Assembly (NCBI GenBank): GCA_003194435.1
Contig: PQXC01000013.1
Coordinates: 1-63,175 of the forward strand
Source of the DNA: Candidatus Methanophagaceae archaeon
GTDB lineage: Archaea; Halobacteriota; Syntropharchaeia; Alkanophagales; Methanospirareceae
DNA length: 63,175 bases
Direction of reading: 5' to 3'
Shown: one piece after another, positions 43,187 to 50,601 of the stretch
Position numbering within the stretch: position 1 is the first letter of the stretch
How the letters are laid out: each line of letters begins with the position of its first letter
Notes under the pieces: generated by a model
The model's input: only the letters and a program-made list of their open reading frames with translations
Told to the model about the DNA's origin: nothing
Databases searched by the model: none
Position numbers and translations under genes: made by a program

Positions 43187-44126
43187 GTCTTATAAAAGTA
43201 AGGTTGTTGCTCAACGATGAGGGGATAGTTATTCTGGAGAGATTGCAGAGGTCAACTCCTATCATGGTTGTTACTCAACTCAGCTTCGGTTGGGTGAGCA
43301 CGATCTGTTTGGCTCACGTCAACTCATATCATAGTTGTCACTCAACGCAAAAAGCATTCAGAAATTGTCGAGCAATTGCAGAAGTCAACTCTTATCACAG
43401 TTGACTCAACTACGCTGGGTGATGGTTCTGTTCCTGCTGTCAACGGTCAACTCATATCACAGTTGTTACTCAACTCTGCTACCTGGTAGTTGCCATCGTG
43501 AATAGTATAGAGTCAACTCTTATCATAGTTGTTACTCAATGCCTATAACTATTTGGGTGGCTTGTTAAGAATAGAAAGTCAACTCTTATCATAGTTATTA
43601 CTCAACATAGTGAAGTTAAGCAGGGATGGTTTGAGAGAAAAGGGTCAATTCCTATCACAGTTGTTACTCGAACATGCTACCTGTAACAAAACTTCCCTAT
43701 TGTTGATACTTTTTACATTCCTGAGCAGAACCTGCAGCAATTCATGTCGAATTCTTTGCCAACTCTTATCATAGTTGTCACTCAACTTTTAAGAAATACT
43801 GCGCGAGAGAGTGGACTTTCAAAGTCAACTCATATCATAGTTGTTGCTCATACTCAACTCAAAAGGCTACTATATAGGTTATAAACTCACCTGGTCATAG
43901 CCAACTCCTATCATGGTTGTTACTCAACGAAAAACTTGTAGCTCGTGGAGAAGTATGTATTTCCCGGTCAACTCATATCATAGTTGTTACCCAACTATGA
44001 AACTTGTTTTAGCCATAGAATACCCTCTTTGTCAACTCTTATCATAGTTGTTACCCAACTTGAGGAGTACCGCACGAGAAACGGGAGTTGTCAAAAGGTC
44101 AACTCATATCATAGTTGTTACTTAAC
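43187..44126. CRISPR. CRISPR-like array with degenerate repeats
   Basis: Thirteen clear repeats start at 43251, 43318, 43384, 43446, 43512, 43578, 43644, 43758, 43824, 43900, 43967, 44031 and 44098; a worn fourteenth is at 43187-43215 (3' half kept). The usual length is 29; variants are 27 (43384), 30 (43644) and 35 (43824). They start GTCAACTC or similar and end near TTACTCAAC, with internal stem CAACT/AGTTG. Spacers are mostly 35-41 bases; one is 84 (43674-43757). Position 9 of the repeat varies among C, A and T, and other positions change too, so almost no two units are alike. Orientation is undetermined. Flanked by two RAMP genes and a beta-CASP RNase. Confidence 0.85.
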
Positions 44127-44164
44127 AGCCATATCACTATGCATGCACTCTTTCCTCGTACTTC

Positions 44165-44209
44165 AAAAGCCAATCAAAGGCGGTGCAAACCTCATCCAGG
44201 TTGGCTTTT
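44165..44209. terminator. Hairpin beyond the array
   Basis: AAAAGCCAA at 44165-44173 pairs with TTGGCTTTT at 44201-44209 (9-base stem, 27-base loop). It lies between the last repeat and the convergent RNase gene and could end transcription from either side. Confidence 0.45.
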
Positions 44210-44224
44210 ACACATATACATGCT

Positions 44225-46096
44225 TTACCTTTCCACTATTTCATTAAATAACTCTCGAGCCTTTTGCGGGAAAGAATTAATGCCGGCGACAAGCACTCTC
44301 CTCAACTCTTCTTGTTTCGTCGTGTCCAGAGGATAAAGCCGGTCTTTTCTCGCGAGTTTGTTAATGTGCGCGATCGTAGCGTCCCGCCCCTCATTCTCTA
44401 ACATATTTTTAAGTTCTCGCGCTCGGCTCCTGGAGAAAATACCAACATCCGCATATTTTAGCAGCGTCTCCTTGAATTCCGTTTCTGAGATTTCTTCCAC
44501 AGGTTCCGCCGTTTCTGTTTCTGTTTCTGCTTCGAGTCCCTCTTTCGATGTCATCTTCGTAAGCATTGTCTCAAGTTCCTCCTCTGTTTCGGTGAGTATC
44601 CCGATATATTGCTCCTTCGAGATAAGGTGAATCCCATCCTGCTTCTTCAGCAGCGCACCCACGAATGGATAGACCTCCAGCTCACCAACTTTCGTGAATT
44701 CCGGTTTGAAATCGAGATGCACATCTTTTTCCACCACTTTCACTACCTCGCGATCCATAAAGTTCTCCGTATAGCCCATTTCAGGCACAAAAGTGTCTAT
44801 ACGCAGATTATTTATTATTCGCCGCTGTAGCGCCTCTGCATTTTCAGGCTCGCCATGTACCACGAATATCTTCTTTGGGAGGATGTCTGCGGAATTGACA
44901 AAAGAGAACAGCCCGTCCGCATCGGCATGAGCACTCAAGCCCGGGATATAATGGACTTTTAACTTCACTTCATACTCCTTTCCTGCTATTTCAACTCGCT
45001 TCTTACCGTCCAGTATCTCTCGTCCAGGCGTGCCTTCCGCCTGATAACCCACGAAGACCAGACTCGAATCGGGGTCCTCCAGCGTTGTCTTCAGGTGGTT
45101 CAGTATGCGACCACCGGTGAGCATGCCACTGGCTGCTATCACCACGCAAGGCTCTTCAGACGAGGCGACATCCAGAGACCTGTTATTTCCACGGATGAAA
45201 TCGAGTGTACCGAAATGGAACGGATTCTCCCCCTTTAAGAATGAACTCCTGAACTGCGCACGCAGATAATTCTGGTGATATTGGTACAGAGAAGTCGTTT
45301 CTGCACCTAACGGCGTATCGAAATAGACCGGTATGTTTGGAAGTTCGCTCTCTTCGTAAAGCTGTTTGAGGATATACAGTACCTCTTGTGCACGCCCGAC
45401 GGCAAATACGGGAATTAAAACCTTGCCTTTATTGGCATACGTATCCAGGATTATTTGTTTCAGGCTCTCTTTTGGATTCACCGCCGGGTGGCGCTTCGCA
45501 CCGTATGTAGATTCGATAATCAAGAAGTCGGTATTGTTCAACTTTGCGGGGGGATTCATTATGGGTGAATGCCCGTGCCCGATATCACCAGTATAAACCA
45601 GCCTGCCGGCACCACTGATGTCTATAACCGAGATGCTCGCACCCAATATATGACCTGCATCGAGAAATGTCACCGTGACATCATCCGAAGCATCAATGGG
45701 GACGTCCCATTCATAAACGCTGAATTTATCCATCGTCAGGGCAACGTCCTCTTCCGTGAACATGGGTATCAGTCCCGCTCCAGACTCTGCTTCTTTTTGT
45801 ATCTTTGCACTATCTTCTAAAAGCAGTTCAGCAACGTCACGTGTAGCCACTGTTGAATATATCTCGCCATCAAAACCTTCTGCAACGAGCTTGGGTAAGA
45901 GTCCTGAATGGTCTATGTGTGCATGCGAAAGAATGACGAAGTCTATTTCCCTCGGATTGAATTGAAACTCTGGTGAGCTTTCTGCACCCTGCCCCTGTCG
46001 CTGACCACAGTCGAGCAAGAACTTGCTTCTTCTTGTCTCTATCAATATGCAAGAGCCTGTAACTTCTTTCGCCGCTCCTAAAAATTGGATTTTCAT
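44225..46096 (-). CDS. Metallo-beta-lactamase/beta-CASP ribonuclease with C-terminal extension
   Basis: 623 residues. Residues 1-200: MBL fold with LSHAHIDHSG (58-65) and GDIGHG, LIIESTYGAKRH. Residues 200-430: beta-CASP domain with VFAVGRAQEVL, ASGMLTGGR and HADADGL, HGEPENAEAL. This part matches the archaeal RNase J/CPSF2 class of exo- and endoribonucleases. The last 180 residues are not part of that core: an acidic linker (ETETETAEPVEEISE) and a helical SAP-like or DNA/RNA-binding end (RSRARELKNMLENEG). It lacks the KH domains of aCPSF1. Transcribed toward the array. Confidence 0.88.
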   Translation of the reverse strand: MKIQFLGAAKEVTGSCILIETRRSKFLLDCGQRQGQGAESSPEFQFNPREIDFVILSHAHIDHSGLLPKLVAEGFDGEIYSTVATRDVAELLLEDSAKIQKEAESGAGLIPMFTEEDVALTMDKFSVYEWDVPIDASDDVTVTFLDAGHILGASISVIDISGAGRLVYTGDIGHGHSPIMNPPAKLNNTDFLIIESTYGAKRHPAVNPKESLKQIILDTYANKGKVLIPVFAVGRAQEVLYILKQLYEESELPNIPVYFDTPLGAETTSLYQYHQNYLRAQFRSSFLKGENPFHFGTLDFIRGNNRSLDVASSEEPCVVIAASGMLTGGRILNHLKTTLEDPDSSLVFVGYQAEGTPGREILDGKKRVEIAGKEYEVKLKVHYIPGLSAHADADGLFSFVNSADILPKKIFVVHGEPENAEALQRRIINNLRIDTFVPEMGYTENFMDREVVKVVEKDVHLDFKPEFTKVGELEVYPFVGALLKKQDGIHLISKEQYIGILTETEEELETMLTKMTSKEGLEAETETETAEPVEEISETEFKETLLKYADVGIFSRSRARELKNMLENEGRDATIAHINKLARKDRLYPLDTTKQEELRRVLVAGINSFPQKARELFNEIVER

Positions 46097-46573
46097 TCTT
46101 ATTCAATCCACCTTTTTGAGCATGTGTTCAAGTGTTTTCATCAATAGATATGAGAGGTAGCAAATAAATATGCGGGCTTTAACCCTTCTATCCAACCAAT
46201 GGCGTATCAGGTATCCGTTAGTACCGTTAATTGTCATTCCTATCTATGATTTCCCAGTCAGTGTTTGGGCATATAATTCACTGAAGTTTTTTTATCTCTT
46301 CATGTACCTCTTCATGCCCCCAATCCACCAACCACGCTTTCGCAGGGGGCTAATATATTGCCACTTATAATTGGAGATGCATTTTCTTTTTTGTAATACG
46401 GTATGTAAACCGCACAGTCCACCAATCACCCACTTTCCAGGGGTTATGGTGATTACATCCCTCAAAAACTGGCTGTATGTTCATGGAGTGATCTGTCGCA
46501 GAGAGAACGGGAACTGGGTGAGAATAACGGCTATTATGTCCTCTCAACCCTCCCGCCATCTTTTGAATACCCG
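46097..46573. other. Non-coding or decayed region before the 46574 gene
   Basis: Short frames only. From about 46400 to 46573 the frame of the next gene is open with no ATG, GTG or TTG in a suitable place, yet reads as coding (DYIPQKLAVCSWSDLSQRER, then LSTLPPSFEYP). This suggests that the gene has lost its 5' part. Nothing is recognised in 46140-46390. Confidence 0.5.
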
Positions 46574-47707
46574 ATGAGTTCATCACGTGTCAGAAAAATC
46601 ATTTTTGTGGGAGGAAGAAGATTCACCGAAAAGATTGAGACCATAATAAAACACAGACTGGCGGAACAGGCCCGTCGACCGCTGTATCTGCTCACGGAAA
46701 ATGATCCGGCTCCCGTTCTTTTACGGGAGATACTGAAAGATGTGGAGATACCATCGAATGAGGCCATCCGGAACCTTACCGATGAGATTATTGTGGAATT
46801 TGAGGGGAGTATCAGCAGGAGCATTTTTTCCGCCGGTAAGGCCGGAACCTATCATCCAGCCATAAAACCCGGAGAAAAAGCCCTTCTGGTGGTTGATGCT
46901 GGTGGAAATGGAGTATTTATACCTGAGGGTACATCGTTACTTGTCAGGGCTGATGGAAAACTGAGCGAATTAGAGATCGGTGATATCTCTTCGGATAAGA
47001 AGTTACCGCGCGAGCTCACAGGTAAAGAGATACTGCTGGACAGGCGGGGACTTTATTCTTCCTTCAGAGCAGATTTTATAAAATTTATGATGGATTACGG
47101 AAAAAAGGTCACATTCAGAAAAGGCCCGTACACCTGGAGTGGATTTCACAGCCTCTTCAGTGATGCCATTCAGTGGATTGATATTATCAGGAGAGCAATA
47201 AATGAGCATTCATACAGGAAGAAAATCCCCTACGAGGTGGCAGAAAATAAAATTTCTGAATATCTATCGTCACTGGATTTAACTGCAAAAGATCCGGGAT
47301 ACATCAGAAGCTGGTGGAACAGATATGAAGTTATTTTAACAGAATCCGGTAGTTATAATCTTTACAGAGTTGAGCATCCAAAGAGTCCGGATGACCTTGT
47401 AAGGATATACAAAGGAATCAGCGGACTCCTGTCCGAAGTGATGATTGACCCGGCAGATGCTCTCAAATGTTACGCTGCGTCCATTGTCATCCAGCATTTC
47501 CGGCTATCGCTGTTAAAAGGAAAAATAAAAGACATCAGTCCGTCCTTACGAGGGCTATATAACAGGCTTGAAGATAAAATAAAAAATATAGTTGAAGAGT
47601 CAGAGACATTTAAAGTCAATCTTGCGTACACCGTTGAAATCACGAAAGAGATCGAACCGTTCAGGGTGATCGAGAACTATGGGGATTATTTTCGAGCTGT
47701 CAGATGA
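46574..47707 (+). CDS. Unknown protein, probably C-terminal part of a larger gene
   Basis: 377 residues from ATG 46574. The N-terminus continues a coding-like frame without a start for 170 bases, so this is probably a truncated gene. Sequence: VRKIIFVGGRRFTEKI at the start, a stretch with LLVVDAGGNGVFIPEGTS, then YTWSGFHSLFSDAIQWIDII and SWWNRYEVILTESGSYNLYRVEHP. Base and codon use (more CCG, GGG and CCGG than neighbours) differ from flanking genes, suggesting transfer. From memory, the C-terminal half resembles the DrmE protein of the DISARM defence system, but I could not check it and give it low weight. Confidence 0.55.
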   Translation: MSSSRVRKIIFVGGRRFTEKIETIIKHRLAEQARRPLYLLTENDPAPVLLREILKDVEIPSNEAIRNLTDEIIVEFEGSISRSIFSAGKAGTYHPAIKPGEKALLVVDAGGNGVFIPEGTSLLVRADGKLSELEIGDISSDKKLPRELTGKEILLDRRGLYSSFRADFIKFMMDYGKKVTFRKGPYTWSGFHSLFSDAIQWIDIIRRAINEHSYRKKIPYEVAENKISEYLSSLDLTAKDPGYIRSWWNRYEVILTESGSYNLYRVEHPKSPDDLVRIYKGISGLLSEVMIDPADALKCYAASIVIQHFRLSLLKGKIKDISPSLRGLYNRLEDKIKNIVEESETFKVNLAYTVEITKEIEPFRVIENYGDYFRAVR

Positions 47708-47783
47708 AGGACGCCGGAGCACATCAGTGTATCTATACGATGAAATACGGGGATGAGCGATAAAGGCTAATGTTTTGCTAGAC

Positions 47784-47822
47784 GATTGCCGAAGATTTTA
47801 TGGGTGGAGCATTTAAATAACA
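47784..47822 (+). promoter_or_regulatory. Upstream element A (promoter, copy 1)
   Basis: Begins GATTGCCGAAGATTTT and ends with GCATTTAAATAACAT, holding a TATA-like TTTAAATA about 15 bases before the DUF5678 ATG. Most of this 39-base element recurs at 48460-48498. Confidence 0.6.
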
Positions 47823-47834
47823 TAGGTAAGGGAG

Positions 47835-48071
47835 ATGGAAGAAAAAACAGAGTTGGAATTAAGATTGGATGATAAAGCTTTTGAGGAGATGAGAGAAGAA
47901 CTAACAAAAAAATACCCGAGGAAATGGGTAACTATATTTAGAGGAAAGGTAATTTCGGTTGGGGATACCTATGATGAATCAGCGAGGAAAGCAAGGCAGG
48001 AATATGGAGAGAAACCAATGGTAACAAGGCAGGTTGTTCCAAAAGGTGAAGAAAAATATTGGATAGTATGA
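47835..48071 (+). CDS. DUF5678 family small protein
   Basis: 78 residues: charged N-terminus, then RKWVTIFRGKVISVGDTYDE, matching the DUF5678 pattern of W-V-x-x-x-x-G-K-V, and MVTRQVVPKGEEKYW at the end. It is separated from the protease-like gene by one base. DUF5678 genes are frequently paired with retropepsin-like genes in archaea; the role is unknown, a toxin-antitoxin-like unit has been considered. Confidence 0.78.
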   Translation: MEEKTELELRLDDKAFEEMREELTKKYPRKWVTIFRGKVISVGDTYDESARKARQEYGEKPMVTRQVVPKGEEKYWIV

Positions 48072-48072
48072 G

Positions 48073-48447
48073 ATGAGATTTGAGAACAACACGCCGATTG
48101 GACTAATAAAGATTAAGGGACCTCTTGGTGAAAAGGAGATTGAAGCGACTATAGACACTGGGGCTTTCAAATCTTTAGTCTCTCTTGATCTGTGTAAGGA
48201 ACTTGGATTACATCTCAAGGAAATAAGAGAAGTTAGAGGCGTATCAGAAAAACCAGTCAGAGCAAAAATCTTCTGGGCTGAGATCACCTTCCATAGCAAG
48301 AAAATAAACACGGTTGTTGGTTTCAATTTGCCCGTTGATAAAAATGCAAGAGAGTTCGAAAAAGCCTTAATCGGTAGAGATATATTAGAGAACTTCAAGT
48401 TGACAGTTAATTTCAAAGATAAGGAAATACAACTCGAGGATTGTTAA
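48073..48447 (+). CDS. Retropepsin-like aspartic protease (clan AA)
   Basis: 124 residues of a single-lobe aspartic protease. ATIDTGAFKSLVS holds the catalytic DTG at 28-30; LIGRDILENFKLTVNFKD is the conserved end with the hydrophobic-hydrophobic-G pattern, and IFWAEITFHSKKI supplies the flap-side strand. Functions as a dimer in this family. Substrate unknown. Paired with DUF5678 immediately upstream. Confidence 0.85.
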   Translation: MRFENNTPIGLIKIKGPLGEKEIEATIDTGAFKSLVSLDLCKELGLHLKEIREVRGVSEKPVRAKIFWAEITFHSKKINTVVGFNLPVDKNAREFEKALIGRDILENFKLTVNFKDKEIQLEDC

Positions 48448-48459
48448 AAATTGGTATGT

Positions 48460-48498
48460 GATTGTCGAAGATTTTTGTGAGTGGTGTATTTAATAACA
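48460..48498 (+). promoter_or_regulatory. Upstream element A (promoter, copy 2)
   Basis: Starts GATTGTCGAAGATTTTTG and ends GTATTTAATAACA, like element A copy 1 at 47784. It precedes the DUF433 gene by about 30 bases. Shared promoter element or a remnant of duplication. Confidence 0.6.
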
Positions 48499-48528
48499 AA
48501 AAACCAGATTATATTATAGGTGAGGGGG

Positions 48529-48792
48529 ATGGGAGAAAAAACCAAACAGAGGATAGTTATTGATAATAAAATAAGACATGGAAAACCAATTATTAAAGGG
48601 ACGAGAATAACCGTAGATGAAGTTCTGGGTGCTTTGGTAGGGGGTATGACATATGAAGAGATTGAGCAAGAATATGGAATAAGAAGAGAAGACATTCTTG
48701 CTGTGTTAGAATATACAGCTTCTTTTAAGATTAAGAGACAGAGGTACTGTGGTTTGAGACAAAGAATGATATATTATGGCCACCAGCAATAG
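48529..48792 (+). CDS. DUF433 (antitoxin-like) protein
   Basis: 87 residues from ATG 48529, with GTG 48520 as alternative. The core RIVIDNKIRHGKPIIKGTRI, then ITVDEVLGALVGGMTYEEIE and YGIRREDILAVLEYTASF is the DUF433 helix-turn-helix antitoxin. The usual partner, a DUF5615 PIN-like toxin, is not found in the next 280 bases. The C-terminus after EYTASF looks atypical (KIKRQRYCGLRQRMIYYG), possibly a frameshifted tail. Confidence 0.8.
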   Translation: MGEKTKQRIVIDNKIRHGKPIIKGTRITVDEVLGALVGGMTYEEIEQEYGIRREDILAVLEYTASFKIKRQRYCGLRQRMIYYGHQQ

Positions 48793-49073
48793 ACTCTGTT
48801 TTTATGGCAAGCTTTATGGTCGTTTTTTTCATCGCGCCTACACTTTCCTCAAGTTTCTCAAGATACTTCAGCCTTAAATTCGTCAAATTCTTTCGTTTTT
48901 TCATCAACAATATGAAGGAGCCCCTCAATGATATCAATTAATTTTTAACAATATCTTCCGGGGATTTTGGTTCCTGCTTCAAAAACTTTAACCAGTCTCT
49001 TAACTCCACAGACAATATTTTTAACTTCTCAATCCAACTTAACTCCTGTCCTACCGGGATGGTGCCTTCGGTT
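48793..49073. other. Region without a clear gene
   Basis: On the minus strand two fragments read as coding but lack a complete gene: TEGTIPVGQELSWIEKLKIL with a following stretch to IVKN (about 48940-49065), and a basic helical stretch around 48800-48930 (KKRKNLTNLRLKYLEKLEES). Possibly the relics of a small gene after the membrane protein gene. Confidence 0.4.
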
Positions 49074-49664
49074 TTAGATGGTATTATGTGGTTTTACAGA
49101 TCCTTTAGACTCTGTGTCTTTTACTTCTTTTTTACTGATTTTTACTTCAGCATACTTTTCTAATCCACGAGAACCGAAATAGAATGCGATAACAGCAAGA
49201 TAAATCCATGAGAATAGTTCTACCATTGGGTTTTCCTTTATTGTCAGTAAATCTAACTTGAAAACGCTAAGAGATAGCAGAGCGAGGTAAACAATTGTTA
49301 GAGATATGGTCAGAGATCTTCTGATTTCGTGGTGATCAAACACTCCAACTGGCTCTGGATGTATTGTTGCTATTCTATCTGCTAGTGGCAAAGTATCAAA
49401 GAACTTCTTCTGTTTATCCTGGGGTAGTTTATCGTACGCAGTCTTTATTTCTGTTCTGGCATAATAGGTCATAGCGTCCATACAGATAAGGGAAAAAATG
49501 AAGCTACTAATAGAAAGTAAGAAGAAGCCAGCTAATAATAAAGCATAAACAAGTAAAATAATAAAGCCAGCTATTGCACCAATTCCTGCAAAGATACCTA
49601 TTACTGCACGCCCTTTATACCTTTCCCAGTATCCTTCCGCTGACATTGCCTTGCTTTTACCCAC
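49074..49664 (-). CDS. Hypothetical four-helix membrane protein
   Basis: 196 residues with a helix pair at 20-65 (IGIFAGIGAIAGFIILLV, LLAGFFLLSISSFIFSLI), a third at about 120-138 (LTISLTIVYLALLSLSVF) and a fourth at about 150-165 (MVELFSWIYLAVIAFYFG). Charged loop between helices 2 and 3 and a charged tail. No family recognised. May be part of the accessory segment. Confidence 0.65.
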   Translation of the reverse strand: MGKSKAMSAEGYWERYKGRAVIGIFAGIGAIAGFIILLVYALLLAGFFLLSISSFIFSLICMDAMTYYARTEIKTAYDKLPQDKQKKFFDTLPLADRIATIHPEPVGVFDHHEIRRSLTISLTIVYLALLSLSVFKLDLLTIKENPMVELFSWIYLAVIAFYFGSRGLEKYAEVKISKKEVKDTESKGSVKPHNTI

Positions 49665-49761
49665 TGTGTTGGGTGCATTACCTGATTTTTACGAGGGAAA
49701 ATAAATATAAAACCTTTTCGATTTTTGCTTTTATGTTACCCATTTAGATAAGAATTTTGAA

Positions 49762-49890
49762 TTACAGACCGGGGTATAGTCTCACCTCATCAATCCAAAC
49801 GTCATGTATCGCCTCTCTACTCGCCTCTTTCGCCTCATTTTTTATTCCAAAGCCTTCAAAGGGCGAAATAGGGATGGATGCTATGGTCAT
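49762..49890 (-). CDS. Possible 42-residue protein
   Basis: On the minus strand ATG 49890 follows TAGGAGGAAAATG and an upstream TATA-like GTTATTTAAG near 49940-49950. The product begins MTIASIPISPFEGFGIKNEA and ends with WIDEVRLYPGL. It is too short for a family match; promoter-plus-Shine-Dalgarno layout makes it worth listing. The rest of 49665-50123 shows nothing clear. Confidence 0.4.
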   Translation of the reverse strand: MTIASIPISPFEGFGIKNEAKEASREAIHDVWIDEVRLYPGL

Positions 49891-50123
49891 CTTTTCATTT
49901 TCCTCCTATTTTTACCCCATAGCTTTGTTGTCGGCAAATACTTAAATAACCCTCTCTTCAATGGAGCCTTTAAAGCCGATTTTGGCAAGAGGCTGCTTAA
50001 AACCTTTTTATCCTCTCTCCTCTCTCTAAACCTTTATTTTTCTTCCATTCCTCAGTTTTTAGCGGCTAATTTTTTAATAGCCATTCAAAAGTTGTGGTGA
50101 GAGGATATATAAGTTTCCGTTTT

Positions 50124-50591
50124 TCACCTCATCTTATACAGCAACTCATTTATCGCAGTGCCGTGATACCCGAGCTCGCCACCGCGCTTCACACTCCTTT
50201 TAATACCGCGATGCCCCTTTCTTGGTGGATGCAACCTCAAAACAGGCTTGATTTTGTATCTTGTTAAATCCTGCATCTTTACCTCGCCCGAGCACAGAGC
50301 ATGTGCCAGCGCCTTGAACGATTCAAACGGTGTATTATCACGTAAATACTCCTCCGTCAATCTCTTACCGCCTTCCAATCTACCACGACGCTTCAATAAC
50401 AACTCCAGCATATCCTCTGAGACCTCGCCCCAGGCAACATAATCCTTCACCCGCTTCAGCATCCCCCGATAGTAGTCGTTCTCTTCCACTATCACACAAT
50501 GATTGACCCTGTGTAACCTCAGTAGCTGCAACGTGTACTTTATCTCCGGTTTTATTCCCACACTTCCCCTTAATTTCACTATCGCATACAT
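50124..50591 (-). CDS. rpl30p: Ribosomal protein L30 (uL30)
   Basis: 155-residue archaeal L30. It begins with MYAIVKLRGSVGIKPEIKYT, has RVKDYVAWGEVSEDMLELLL in the middle, and ends with HPPRKGHRGIKRSVKRGGELG. Last of the L19e-L18-S5-L30 block. L15 and SecY, which usually follow, are absent. Confidence 0.96.
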   Translation of the reverse strand: MYAIVKLRGSVGIKPEIKYTLQLLRLHRVNHCVIVEENDYYRGMLKRVKDYVAWGEVSEDMLELLLKRRGRLEGGKRLTEEYLRDNTPFESFKALAHALCSGEVKMQDLTRYKIKPVLRLHPPRKGHRGIKRSVKRGGELGYHGTAINELLYKMR

Positions 50592-50601
50592 CGTATATAC
50601 A

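Noticed and set aside
43149-43265. 39-residue extension of the Cas7-like protein
   Set aside because: Comes from the strand opposite the first array repeat and the promoter; ATG 43148 has better signals.
43251-44126. Array as a coding minisatellite
   Set aside because: Unit length near 66 bases is a multiple of three, but stops occur in each frame and spacer sequence is mostly unrelated.
46097-46400. Insertion sequence at the edge of the accessory segment
   Set aside because: No terminal inverted repeats, target duplication or transposase frame found.
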